From Nitrosomonas stercoris (GTDB lineage Bacteria > Pseudomonadota > Gammaproteobacteria > Burkholderiales > Nitrosomonadaceae), in assembly GCA_006742785.1 (NCBI GenBank), contig AP019755.1, forward strand, positions 620,001 through 684,000: a stretch of 64,000 nt of DNA, read 5' to 3'. Shown here one piece after another: positions 1-8,848 of the stretch (positions are counted from its first letter, which is position 1; each line of letters starts with the position of its first letter). The notes beneath the pieces are model-generated. The model was not told the DNA's origin and did no database searches. It was given only the letters and a program-made list of their open reading frames with translations. The position numbers and the translations under genes are program-made.

Positions 1-2429
1 TCATTTTTATCAATAATGCTGCGCTGCACCATGTTTAAACTGCTGTCGATACCTAATCCGAGTAACAATGGTAGCGCAATAATATTGGCGAAATTAAATG
101 GCATATCCAGCCACACGGTGAAAACACCAGTCAGGATACTGGATAACAACAGCGGAGCAAGTACCAATACAGTATATTTAATGCTGCGCAACATGAATAA
201 CAATGCCACTGTTATCCCGATCAAAGTCAATGAAAATGCTTGTACAAAAGCATCAATGACGGCATCCCCTGCTTCCAGACTGATAACCGGAATGCCGGTT
301 GCATGCGGTGCAACTTGCTGTACCGCTCTAACAAAGTGGCGCAGTGATTCATTATCCCCAATATCATCTGCCGGATAGACGGCAACCAGATATTCTCCGC
401 CCTTACTATGCCAACGAGTTGCCAACGATGCAGGCAAATCTTGTTCCGTAAACATAGTGGCTTCCATGAGCTGATATAAGCGCTGCAGTGCGACTGGCAA
501 AGTTGATAACAAATTCTCTTGTAATATATGCAAGAAGGTTGCTTGATTCTGCGGTTGTATCTCACCTAAATGCTGTAGCAATGACCGTACTGACTCTTTG
601 AGCGCACGAGCAGCATCGGCTGCAGGTGCACCTGGATAGTTTTCAGTAAAACGCTCCAAAGCGACCGCTAATGCTGTAAGTGTTTGTAGCTGTTGTGTTG
701 TGGATTGTTTGCTTGCAGCAGATGACAATACTGGTAATTCTGGCCCAATAATTAATGACATTTCTTCAATCAGCGTCAGTTTTTCATTCTGCTCGGAGGG
801 TACTAAATCCTGAATAGAAACAACTTTTCCTACTTCCGGCAGTTTGCCTAGTTTGCTTTTCAATTGCTGAACTTCATCACGCTCATCAGCCAACACAACG
901 GTATACCATGGCGAATAATCCTCTGAAGTCAACAACTCTCTAAACGCTTGTACTGCTTCTCCGTTTTGATCATGCATATTAAGCAAATTGTAATCAAAAC
1001 GAATATTTGGTAATGCGACCACTGCCAGCAGTATCATCAATAGCGCAGCAACGTTGATCGGCTTCTTCCACCGTAGAGAAATCTGGAGCAATTTAACGAA
1101 CGTTTTGCCATTATCAACTTTGGTTACCAACGATTTAGTTAAGTAGGGCAACAATGCTGGTCCGACAATAAACGTCACCAGCAAACTTACCAACATACCC
1201 GTTCCAGCAATAATGCCTAATTCAGCCACACCGCTGTAATTAGTTGGAATAAAGGCATAAAAACCAATGGCATTGGCTACCGTGCAAGAAGCCAGCGCGA
1301 TACCAACTTCCCCGCCCGAGCGTCGTATGGCTGCCTCTATAGGCAAGCCATTTTCCAGTTTTTCCTGATAACGCAGCAAGAAATGGATAGCAAAATCCAC
1401 GCCTAATCCAATGTATAACACTGCAAACGCAATGGAAATGATATTGAGTTCACCAATAGCTACGGTTGCAAATGCGGCTGTCAATATTAACCCTGCTATC
1501 AGACAAATGAGAACAGCGATTGCCATACCAACAGTGTACATGGCTGAATACAGCGAAATACTGACCAACAAAAAAGTAATTGCTAAAGCAATTTCCATAC
1601 CATCTAACGAACTTTCAAGCTCGCTATCCGCCAGCGCCATATCTCCCGTGATTTTCAGTTGAATTGGGCTTGCATCGGTTATGCCCACTTTTTCTGCCGC
1701 CGCACGCACCGCCATAATGGGATGTTTACTGGGTAGCAATGCTGAATAATCCGGTACAGGTCTCACCACGATGATTTCCTGGTAAGTATCTGCCAATGAT
1801 GCTCCCTGAAACAAGGATTGCCATGATAAAGGCTGTGCTTGTCCAGCAAGTTGCGCATTGATTGTTTCACTTACGCCCCGGAAAACCGCATCCAATTCCA
1901 GTGGTTGTCCTTGGTTCAAGGCATCTGTTGCTTGCGTCAGCAAAGTGATAAATTTATGCAGCGAAGGATCTTGAGTAATTTGTGCAATAAGTGGTTGAGC
2001 TTTGGCCAGATGATTTGCCGTTTGTTCAAGCTGAGGAATATCCTCATAAAGCAAGCCATTGTGGCTAAAAAAATCTTCTACGCTAGGCGCAAAAACATCA
2101 AAAAAATTCTTTTTATCCTGTCTGAGAAGAGTAACCAGCTGGTTGGTTTTGGCATAAACCTGTTCGGGGGTAGGCGCACTCAATACCAACAACAAAATAT
2201 CAGCATCTTGGGGAAAGGCTTCGCTGTATCTTTTATCATTGACACGAAACGGCAGCTGTTCGGAAAGCATATCTGTCGTGTCAGTATTCATCCCCAAATT
2301 ACGCACCGTGTATACCGCACTTAACGTAACAACAGTAAATGCGATCAGTAAGATCCAGGGAGCGTGGCGGTAGCAAAAACTAGTACTGGCAGCAAAAAGG
2401 TTATAAATTCTGCCAAAGGAAGATTTCAT
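1..2429 (-). CDS. hpnN: Hopanoid-associated RND family exporter (HpnN-like), 3' end outside the window
   Basis: The frame stays open from the ATG at 2429 to the left edge, giving about 809 residues. The C-terminus is outside the window. An N-terminal membrane helix (about residues 20-40) is followed by a large periplasmic loop opening with NTDTTDMLS and FPQDADILLLVL, as in HpnN/MMPL proteins. Two helix bundles follow, each with the family signature: GLGVDFAIHFLLRYQE in the first and GLGIDSSLNMVQR near the window edge. HpnN proteins move hopanoids from the inner to the outer membrane. The hopanoid assignment comes from overall resemblance, because no other hpn gene is visible. GGGA lies about 10 bases upstream of the ATG as a weak ribosome site. 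A generic MMPL lipid exporter is the alternative. Confidence 0.75.
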   Translation of the reverse strand, partial: MKSSFGRIYNLFAASTSFCYRHAPWILLIAFTVVTLSAVYTVRNLGMNTDTTDMLSEQLPFRVNDKRYSEAFPQDADILLLVLSAPTPEQVYAKTNQLVTLLRQDKKNFFDVFAPSVEDFFSHNGLLYEDIPQLEQTANHLAKAQPLIAQITQDPSLHKFITLLTQATDALNQGQPLELDAVFRGVSETINAQLAGQAQPLSWQSLFQGASLADTYQEIIVVRPVPDYSALLPSKHPIMAVRAAAEKVGITDASPIQLKITGDMALADSELESSLDGMEIALAITFLLVSISLYSAMYTVGMAIAVLICLIAGLILTAAFATVAIGELNIISIAFAVLYIGLGVDFAIHFLLRYQEKLENGLPIEAAIRRSGGEVGIALASCTVANAIGFYAFIPTNYSGVAELGIIAGTGMLVSLLVTFIVGPALLPYLTKSLVTKVDNGKTFVKLLQISLRWKKPINVAALLMILLAVVALPNIRFDYNLLNMHDQNGEAVQAFRELLTSEDYSPWYTVVLADERDEVQQLKSKLGKLPEVGKVVSIQDLVPSEQNEKLTLIEEMSLIIGPELPVLSSAASKQSTTQQLQTLTALAVALERFTENYPGAPAADAARALKESVRSLLQHLGEIQPQNQATFLHILQENLLSTLPVALQRLYQLMEATMFTEQDLPASLATRWHSKGGEYLVAVYPADDIGDNESLRHFVRAVQQVAPHATGIPVISLEAGDAVIDAFVQAFSLTLIGITVALLFMLRSIKYTVLVLAPLLLSSILTGVFTVWLDMPFNFANIIALPLLLGLGIDSSLNMVQRSIIDKN

Positions 2430-2553
2430 TACTTGTTTCCCAAATCAGGAGCTGCTTGTTATATTTCTCACAGCTTAAGTAGTACGGAAATATAGCGAAA
2501 ATTAATTTGATAACAAACAGTACGAATCGCCATTACTTTAATCAGCTATCTAT

Positions 2554-2587
2554 AAAAAAGGCCCTAAAAAATTTAGGACCTTTTTAT
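2554..2587 (-). terminator. Rho-independent terminator, probably bidirectional
   Basis: A stem AAAAAGG-C-CCTAAA pairs with TTTAGG-A-CCTTTTT with one mismatch and a three-base loop, and has A/T tracts on both sides. It lies between the PD40 gene (upstream on the minus strand) and the RND exporter gene. It would end transcription of the PD40 gene beyond the inserted MITE and separate it from the exporter gene. Confidence 0.6.
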
Positions 2588-2698
2588 GAAACATTGATTT
2601 ACATTGGTCGATATTAGAACAGATTCCTAGAGAATGTTTGAAATATCATTTGTTACTCTAAATTAACTATCTCATCAATATTTTTCAACAGCGCCTTA

Positions 2699-2841
2699 GA
2701 ACCTGTTCAAGATTTCGATCAAGGGATGCAGCACAAGGCAAAATTGAACGAGAAAGCGGAGCATACTTGAAGTATGTGAGCATTTTAAGTTCAATTTCAA
2801 CGCCGTAATGTGCACCCTTCAGCAAGATATTAAACAGGTTC
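2699..2841. repeat. Palindromic MITE-like element (143 bp) with TTA flanks
   Basis: The ends are inverted repeats (GAACCTGTT at 2699 and AACAGGTTC ending at 2841). The interior is an imperfect palindrome throughout: AAGGG, TGCA, AAATTGAAC and CATACT each recur in reverse complement on the other arm. The element is flanked by TTA on both sides (2696-2698 and 2842-2844), as expected of a 3-bp target duplication of the TNA type used by some IS5-family elements. It has no plausible coding capacity. The right-hand TTA is also the stop codon (TAA on the minus strand) of the PD40 gene. No second copy was noticed in this window. Confidence 0.6.
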
Positions 2842-3888
2842 TTAGCTATTATTGTTACGCAGCAGATTAGGAGGAGGCCCCATAGGTTCAAATGTTTTCA
2901 GCAAGGGTATATCCTCTTTATTTATCCAGCGAAAATCGGTATTCAGTTCACCTTGTGCCCCCCAACTACCAGTGAATTTTTTGCCATCTGGTGTGAAAGT
3001 CCAACACATTTCTTCTCCAGCAGTATTAATCACATCACCCAGATTAACGGGTTGCTGCCATTCGCCCTTTTCATCTTGATGGGCAATCCACATATCATGC
3101 CCACCCCGAGAATCTGATCCTTCTCGCATACTGGTTAAAACTAAACTTTTGCCATCGTTAGATAAGCCAGTCCAATGCATATGATCACGCTGTGGCGAAT
3201 TTATTTTTGCACCCAAACTTTCTGGTTTCTGCCATACCCCGTTTTTCTTCTCAACCTTCCAAATATCGCTTTCCTGAGTTACTCCGGGTTGACTATAGTT
3301 AAAATAAATCAAACTATCAGAGGCAATAATCGGGCAATGTTCTTCACCTGTTGCCGTATTGATGCTAGGAAGTTCCGGTACGTCATTCCAGTTTCTGGGT
3401 GCTTGCCATACACCATCCACTTTCTGTACCACATATAAATCACCAGAGAGCAGATTATCCGGTTCATATCGGGTGAAGTAAATTACATTACCATCATCTG
3501 ACAAACTAGGTTCCAGCTCCCAGGCGGCCGTATTGATACTTGGTCCTACCGTTGGATCAATACCAGGCCCAAGATGAACCGGTGCCTGCCATTTGCCATC
3601 TACATGATGTGCCATCCAGATGTCGAAATTATAGGCACTACCAGGCGATTCAATACTGCCGTCTCGTGTTGAAACAAACACAGCTGTTTTGCCATCCGCG
3701 CTGTAGGTAATTTCTATCTCGGTAGCGGGCGAGTTAATTGGCCCCTCCATGCTCTTTGAGGCAGTTGGCGGTTCTACTGCACCATTATTTTCTGCCCCAT
3801 GCATACCAGGCATTGCATGTGCCAGGTTACTAGCCAGCACTAAAGCAGGTATTGTGGAACAAAGTTTCACAATAAAACTATTTTTCAT
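2842..3888 (-). CDS. Periplasmic PD40/TolB-like beta-propeller protein
   Basis: The protein has 348 residues and starts with a signal peptide (MKNSFIVKLCSTIPALVLAS, cleavage probably after AHA at about residue 25). The rest consists of repeated propeller blades of the PD40 type. Each has a pattern like W-Q-x-P-x-x-L-G, then INT or INS, then LSDDGNVIYF or FTPDGKKF. The open frame extends upstream to 4035, but AGAGGA precedes the ATG at 3888, the signal peptide begins there, and a promoter lies between. No catalytic residues are recognisable, so the likely role is binding of a partner or ligand in the periplasm, and the substrate is unknown. The stop codon coincides with the edge of the MITE-like element, so the C-terminus is intact. 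Confidence 0.7.
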   Translation of the reverse strand: MKNSFIVKLCSTIPALVLASNLAHAMPGMHGAENNGAVEPPTASKSMEGPINSPATEIEITYSADGKTAVFVSTRDGSIESPGSAYNFDIWMAHHVDGKWQAPVHLGPGIDPTVGPSINTAAWELEPSLSDDGNVIYFTRYEPDNLLSGDLYVVQKVDGVWQAPRNWNDVPELPSINTATGEEHCPIIASDSLIYFNYSQPGVTQESDIWKVEKKNGVWQKPESLGAKINSPQRDHMHWTGLSNDGKSLVLTSMREGSDSRGGHDMWIAHQDEKGEWQQPVNLGDVINTAGEEMCWTFTPDGKKFTGSWGAQGELNTDFRWINKEDIPLLKTFEPMGPPPNLLRNNNS

Positions 3889-3936
3889 TTTGTTCCTCTT
3901 TTTAAAGGAATAGACCATTTGTTCTACTCCAAAAAT

Positions 3937-3965
3937 AGAGTATCGATGCGTCATAGCTGTGTCAA
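3937..3965 (-). promoter_or_regulatory. Sigma-70-type promoter for the PD40 gene
   Basis: On the minus strand TTGACA (3965-3960) is separated by exactly 17 bases from TACTCT (3942-3937), about 49 bases before the ATG at 3888. The perfect -35 and ideal spacing make this convincing. It also shows that the ORF extension upstream of 3888 is not translated from this transcript. Confidence 0.6.
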
Positions 3966-4024
3966 GATAAAGAATCAAACAGATTGAACAGCAAATACCG
4001 TTCATCTTGGCTAGCTTGATTGAT

Positions 4025-5947
4025 CTATTTGCCACTTAATACATTCTGCAACAACAAATCATTCAAGCGTTTAACAAATGTTGCCGGGTCTTCTAATTGC
4101 CCCCCCTCTGCCAGTAAGGCCTGATCGAACAAAATATGGCTCCAGTCTGAAAATTTAGCTTCTTCATATTTCAATCGTTGCACCATTGGATGTTGCGGAT
4201 TAATTTCTAGAAACGGTTTGCTGTCCGGCACTTGTTGACCAGCCGATTTGAGCAATCTCTCCAGATTGCCGCTCATATCATGCGTATCTGCAACCAAACA
4301 AGCAGGGGATTCTGTCAAACGATAGGTAACACGTACATCTTTAACTAACTCACCCAACACTTCTTTCATTTTCGTGGTTAATTCTTTGAAATCTCCTGCA
4401 TCTTTTTTGTGCTCTTCTTTTTCTGCTGTGTCTTCCAATTTACCTAAATCCAAATCTCCCTTGGCAATGGATTGTAAGGATTTACCCGCATATTCATGCA
4501 AATTTGCCACCAACCATTCATCAATACGATCATGCAACAACAATACTTCAATGTCTTTTTTGCGAAAAATTTCCAAATGTGGGCTACTTTGTGCGGCTTT
4601 CAAGCCATCGGCAGTAATATAGTAAATTTTTTCCTGCTCTGGTTTCATACGTGTAATGTAGTCGTCTAGCGCAACTGTTTGCTCTTCCCGTTCATCGTGA
4701 GTGGAGGTAAAACGCAGCAGTTTGGCAATACGCTCACGATTGGCATGGTCTTCTGCAATGCCTTCTTTCATGACTTGGCCAAATTCACGCCAGAAGGTCT
4801 TAAATTTCTCCTGCTCTTCGGGCTTATCGCTAGTTGCCAACTCTTCAATTACTCCCAGTATTTTTTTGACTGAACCTGCACGAATGCCATCAATATCCTT
4901 TGATTCCTGCAAAATCTCACGCGAGACATTGAGTGGCAAATCACTTGAATCAATAATGCCACGCACAAAACGGAGATAACCGGGTAATAGCTTTTCGGCA
5001 TCATCCATAATGAATACACGTTTGATATACAGCTTGAGGCCATGCCGTTGTTCTCGATCAAACAAATCAAAGGGAGCACGAGATGGGATATACAACAACT
5101 GAATATATTCTTGCTTGCCTTCAACTTTGGCATGCACATGCGCTAGCGGTGCTTCAAAATCATGCGCAATATGCTTATAGAACTCATCATACTGTTCTTG
5201 CGTGATCTCTTTCTTAGAACGCGCCCAGATTGCACTGGCCTGATTAACGGTTTCTTCTTCGTCTTCTATTTTGTAAGTCTTGCTTTCTTCATCCCAGGTT
5301 TCTTTCTGCATCAAAATAGGAAGCGTGATGTGATCCGAATATTTACGAATAATAGAACGTAGCTGGAAACTGCTTAATAATTCATCCTCTCCTTCACGCA
5401 AGTGTAAGACAATTTCTGTACCACGCTCCTTTTTTTCTACTGTTTCCAGCGTGTAATCCCCTTCGCCACTAGATTCCCAGCGCACTCCGTGTTCGGCAGT
5501 CAACCCTGCACGGCGCGTTGTCAAAGTTACTTTATCAGCTACAATAAAAGCAGAATAGAACCCTACTCCGAACTGCCCGATCAAGTTTGCGTCTTTGAGC
5601 TGATCACCTGTCAACGAATTAATAAATTCACGTGTACCAGATTTGGCAATAGTGCCAATATTATCAATCACTTCTTGTCTGGACATGCCGATACCGTTGT
5701 CAGTAATCGTAACCGTACGCGCTTCTTTATCATATGCAACACGGATTTTAAGATCAGGATCAGATTCATATAATGCTGCATCAGATAGACTCTCAAACCG
5801 TAATTTGTCCGCTGCATCCGAAGCATTTGAGATCAGCTCCCGTAGAAAAATTTCTTTATTACTATAAAGAGAATGAATCATCAGCTTTAAAAGTTGCTTG
5901 GCTTCAGCCTGAAAACTTAAATGTTCTACATTTTCCGCAGTTTGCAT
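4025..5947 (-). CDS. htpG: Chaperone protein HtpG (bacterial Hsp90)
   Basis: This 640-residue protein has the length and domain order of bacterial Hsp90: an N-terminal GHKL ATPase domain, a middle domain and a C-terminal dimerisation domain. Visible ATP-site motifs are [22 protein letters not shown] and [16 protein letters not shown] frame-extending start exists at 5989, but the ATG at 5947 is preceded by AAGGAGGAAAG. The extension also lies inside the heat-shock promoter, so 5947 is the start. It acts in the cytoplasm as an ATP-driven chaperone for client proteins under stress. Regulation by sigma-32 is indicated by the promoter at 5976-6003. The stop lies 137 bases before the next minus-strand gene, which has its own promoter. 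Confidence 0.97.
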   Translation of the reverse strand: MQTAENVEHLSFQAEAKQLLKLMIHSLYSNKEIFLRELISNASDAADKLRFESLSDAALYESDPDLKIRVAYDKEARTVTITDNGIGMSRQEVIDNIGTIAKSGTREFINSLTGDQLKDANLIGQFGVGFYSAFIVADKVTLTTRRAGLTAEHGVRWESSGEGDYTLETVEKKERGTEIVLHLREGEDELLSSFQLRSIIRKYSDHITLPILMQKETWDEESKTYKIEDEEETVNQASAIWARSKKEITQEQYDEFYKHIAHDFEAPLAHVHAKVEGKQEYIQLLYIPSRAPFDLFDREQRHGLKLYIKRVFIMDDAEKLLPGYLRFVRGIIDSSDLPLNVSREILQESKDIDGIRAGSVKKILGVIEELATSDKPEEQEKFKTFWREFGQVMKEGIAEDHANRERIAKLLRFTSTHDEREEQTVALDDYITRMKPEQEKIYYITADGLKAAQSSPHLEIFRKKDIEVLLLHDRIDEWLVANLHEYAGKSLQSIAKGDLDLGKLEDTAEKEEHKKDAGDFKELTTKMKEVLGELVKDVRVTYRLTESPACLVADTHDMSGNLERLLKSAGQQVPDSKPFLEINPQHPMVQRLKYEEAKFSDWSHILFDQALLAEGGQLEDPATFVKRLNDLLLQNVLSGK

Positions 5948-5975
5948 ACTTTCCTCCTTAAAAAATACGTTACCA

Positions 5976-6003
5976 TTGTGGGGATTCATTTCTTAATTTC
6001 AAG
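5976..6003 (-). promoter_or_regulatory. Sigma-32 (heat-shock) promoter of htpG
   Basis: The minus strand reads CTTGAAA (6003-5997), a 13-base spacer, then CCCCACAA from 5983. This matches the RpoH consensus CTTGAAA-N(11-16)-CCCCATNT. The start of transcription would fall near 5970, leaving about 23 bases of leader with a strong AAGGAGG before the ATG at 5947. Confidence 0.8.
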
Positions 6004-6050
6004 TTGTCTTAATGACAAAATCTTAATTTCTAGTTTTTTGCTTAATTTGT

Positions 6051-7151
6051 ATGAAGAAATTCTCACCTTTTATCTTGTTAGTATCATCGTGGATGATTGC
6101 TCCCCACATTCACGCCCAAGCACCAGAGCTTCCTCTTGACCAGATCAAACTACCACCAGGATTTTCAATTACAGTGTGGGCACATGTGCCAGATGCTCGC
6201 GCAATGGCACTTGGTGACAAGGGAACCGTATTTGTCGGTACAAAATCAGCAGGTAAGGTTTATGCCATCACAGAGCAGGCAGGAAAACGTCAAGTACACG
6301 TTATTGCCAACAAACTCAAAATGCCGGCTGGGGTAGCTTTTCATGACGGTACATTATACGTATCATCCGTTAACAAAATCTTACGGTTTGATGATATCGA
6401 AAACTCGCTGACACAACCCGTTTCCCCACGTGTTATAACGACCGACTTTCCCAAAGAAACTTACCACGGCTGGCGCTATATTGCATTTGGCCCTGATAAT
6501 TGGCTCTATGTTTCAGTAGGATCAGCTTGTAATGTCTGTGAAACCAGCTTGGATCGCTTTGCACTTATAGCTCGCATCAAGCCTGATGGCACAAATTACG
6601 AGGTATTTGCAACGGGAGTGCGCAACGCGGAAGGATTTGATTGGCACCCACAAACAAAAGAGCTGTGGTTCACTGATATCAGTCGCAACTGGTTGGGAGA
6701 CAACTTGCCACCAGATGAGCTCAATTATGCTTCTCAATCAGGTATGAATTTTGGCTTTCCCTATTGTCATGGCAAAGCAACGCCTGATCCCAAGCTTGGT
6801 GCAAAGCGTGATTGCAGCAAATTTACGCTGCCAGCTACTGAGTTTGATCCTCACGTCGCGCCAGCAGGTTTGCAATTTTATGTTGGCGATATGTTCCCTT
6901 CTGAATATCGAAATAATATCTTTGTCGCAGAACATGGCTCGTGGAATCGTAGTACCAAAGTGGGTTATCAGATCACCCGTATCCAGCTGAATGGTAACGA
7001 TGTTGCACAACAAAAAGTTTTTGCCGAAGGTTGGCTGCAAGATAATGAAGCGTGGGGTAGCCCAGTGGATATCTTGATAGTGCCGGACGGCGCACTACTG
7101 GTTTCAGATGATATGGCTGGTGTGATTTATCGTATTAGCTACGATCAGTAG
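6051..7151 (+). CDS. Secreted PQQ-type sorbosone/glucose dehydrogenase-like propeller protein
   Basis: The 366-residue protein begins with a signal peptide (MKKFSPFILLVSSWMIAPHIHA). It continues as a six-bladed propeller of the soluble PQQ-dependent sugar dehydrogenase/L-sorbosone dehydrogenase family. Characteristic stretches are LPPGFSITVWA at the start of the mature protein, YHGWRYIAFGPDNWLYVSVG, GVRNAEGFDWHP, MNFGFPYCHG and VAEHGSWNRS. There is no CxxCH haem motif, so no fused cytochrome. It would act in the periplasm on an unknown sugar or aldehyde if PQQ is bound. The gene diverges from htpG and has only a weak ribosome site. The enzyme class is inferred from the family and the true substrate is not known. 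Confidence 0.75.
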   Translation: MKKFSPFILLVSSWMIAPHIHAQAPELPLDQIKLPPGFSITVWAHVPDARAMALGDKGTVFVGTKSAGKVYAITEQAGKRQVHVIANKLKMPAGVAFHDGTLYVSSVNKILRFDDIENSLTQPVSPRVITTDFPKETYHGWRYIAFGPDNWLYVSVGSACNVCETSLDRFALIARIKPDGTNYEVFATGVRNAEGFDWHPQTKELWFTDISRNWLGDNLPPDELNYASQSGMNFGFPYCHGKATPDPKLGAKRDCSKFTLPATEFDPHVAPAGLQFYVGDMFPSEYRNNIFVAEHGSWNRSTKVGYQITRIQLNGNDVAQQKVFAEGWLQDNEAWGSPVDILIVPDGALLVSDDMAGVIYRISYDQ

Positions 7152-7199
7152 AAATTTCTTGTTTAGAACCACACGAACGAAATGCTTTTTAGCTCGCAA

Positions 7200-7248
7200 C
7201 GAGCGTACCACTTAGAACAAAGTTGCTACGCTCGTCATGCTGTTTTTT
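7200..7248 (+). terminator. Probable terminator after the PQQ-dehydrogenase gene
   Basis: A perfect 8-bp stem CGAGCGTA/TACGCTCG encloses a 19-base loop and is followed by six T residues at 7243-7248. It lies 49 bases after the stop at 7151. The long loop and the eight bases between stem and T tract make it an imperfect example. Confidence 0.45.
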
Positions 7249-7317
7249 AGCCTCGTAAATACTTGTTGTATGTCACCAAGATTAGCTGATCACAACAATA
7301 TATTTGCACAGGAGTAG

Positions 7318-7338
7318 AGTTGCTTCGTCTCAGCAACT
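7318..7338 (-). terminator. Stem-loop at the 3' end of nuoN
   Basis: AGTTGCT and AGCAACT form a perfect 7-bp stem around a 7-base loop that overlaps the nuoN stop codon. No U tract follows on the minus strand, so it may be an mRNA 3'-end or pausing structure and not a classical terminator. Confidence 0.35.
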
Positions 7339-8782
7339 ACATAGAATATTGAATAGCAGATAAACTCAAGCCCATTAGTGCTTGTGGGAAAATTCCCAGC
7401 AACAATATGGCCAAGCCATTGGCACTAATTAATATTCTGACATCCGATTTAAACAATACTGGCTGAGGATCTTCTGCAATGTCAAAATACATAAATTTAA
7501 CAATGCGTAGATAGTAAAAAGCACCAATCAATGCCAGTACTACAGCAACTACTACCAGCCATACATAACCAGCCTCCAAAACAGCTTGGAATACCGCCAA
7601 TTTCGCATAAAAACCAATCATGGGTGGAACGCCAGCCATAGAGAACATAATGATTAACATCATAAATGCAAGCCATGGATTGCGCTGATTAAGTCCTTTG
7701 AAATCAGTAATCTGATCTGCCTCAAAACCTTCTCGAGAAAGCAGCATAATGACTCCAAAAGCACCTAAAGTCATCAAGACATAAGCCACGATATAAAACA
7801 TGGCCGAGCTATAACCATTTTCTCCGATTGCAATAAATCCAAGTAACACAAATCCTATATGCGAAATAGTAGAATACGCTAGCATACGTTTGATATTTTG
7901 CTGTGCGATCGCCACAAAATTACCAACAGTCATGGATGCGACCGACAAAAGTACCAACATGCCTTGCCAATCAGTTGCCAGCTCGCCTAAGCCTTCCACC
8001 AGCAAACGCATAACAAAACCAAAAGCGGCCAGTTTAGGAGCAGAGCCAATGAATAATGTTATGGCAGTAGGTGCACCTTCATAAATATCGGGTACCCACA
8101 TATGAAACGGCACGGCACTCAATTTGAAACTGATCCCTGCAACAACAAAAACCAGACCCACAATAAAGATATTACGGTCTGCTATTCCTTGCTGCATGCT
8201 CTGCACCAGCTCTGTTATATGTAGCGTGCCGGTTGCACCATATAACATTGACATGCCATACAGTAAAAAGCCAGAAGCAAGTGCCCCCAGCACAAAAAAT
8301 TTAATCGCAGCTTCTGTAGCAATGGATGATTCTCGTTGTAGCGCTACCATGGCATATAGCGACAAGGACAACAATTCAAGTCCCAGATAAAGCGTAATCA
8401 GATGGCTGGCTGAAACCATAACCATCATGCCCAATGTGGCAAACAAGGCAAGACAAAAAAACTCTCCCTTCAATAATCCGCGCAGGCTCAAATAAGAACG
8501 AGAATAAATCAGTACGGCTGCAACAGTCGGATAAATCATCAGCTTCAATGTATCTGACATTGCATCGCTAACGAACATACCTGAAAAAGTATAACGTATT
8601 TCTGTACTGTATACGCTATATGAAACAGCCATACAGCCAGCAAGCGTTAGCAGCGACAAATAAAATGATAAAAGCTTGTTTTTTTCTCCTGCGAACAGGT
8701 CAGCTAACATGACTACGCATATCATGAATAGCAGGAAAATTTCAGGGTAAGCAGGTGTAAAGTCAGGTAACAAGAAATCCAT
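7337..8782 (-). CDS. nuoN: NADH-quinone oxidoreductase subunit N
   Basis: The 481-residue polytopic membrane protein is one of the three antiporter-like proton-pumping subunits of complex I. The Proton_antipo_M-type core is seen in YLGLELLSLSLYAMVAL (conserved Glu in TM5), FKLSAVPFHMWVPDIYEGAP (Lys in TM7) and KRMLAYSTISHIGFVLLG. Length and order fit NuoN. It is the last gene of the nuo operon, 66 bases after nuoM, and a stem-loop overlaps its stop codon. Confidence 0.95.
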   Translation of the reverse strand: MDFLLPDFTPAYPEIFLLFMICVVMLADLFAGEKNKLLSFYLSLLTLAGCMAVSYSVYSTEIRYTFSGMFVSDAMSDTLKLMIYPTVAAVLIYSRSYLSLRGLLKGEFFCLALFATLGMMVMVSASHLITLYLGLELLSLSLYAMVALQRESSIATEAAIKFFVLGALASGFLLYGMSMLYGATGTLHITELVQSMQQGIADRNIFIVGLVFVVAGISFKLSAVPFHMWVPDIYEGAPTAITLFIGSAPKLAAFGFVMRLLVEGLGELATDWQGMLVLLSVASMTVGNFVAIAQQNIKRMLAYSTISHIGFVLLGFIAIGENGYSSAMFYIVAYVLMTLGAFGVIMLLSREGFEADQITDFKGLNQRNPWLAFMMLIIMFSMAGVPPMIGFYAKLAVFQAVLEAGYVWLVVVAVVLALIGAFYYLRIVKFMYFDIAEDPQPVLFKSDVRILISANGLAILLLGIFPQALMGLSLSAIQYSM

Positions 8783-8848
8783 GAAAAATCCTTAATTTCC
8801 GATCAGGAAAGTATTTTTATTATCCAAAATTCGATCAGGTATCGTATC

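Noticed and set aside
1839..2324. 161-residue plus-strand open frame
   Set aside because: It is antisense to the HpnN-like exporter, which has clear family motifs across the same bases.
3889..4035. N-terminal extension of the PD40 protein
   Set aside because: The signal peptide, ribosome site and promoter all place the start at 3888.
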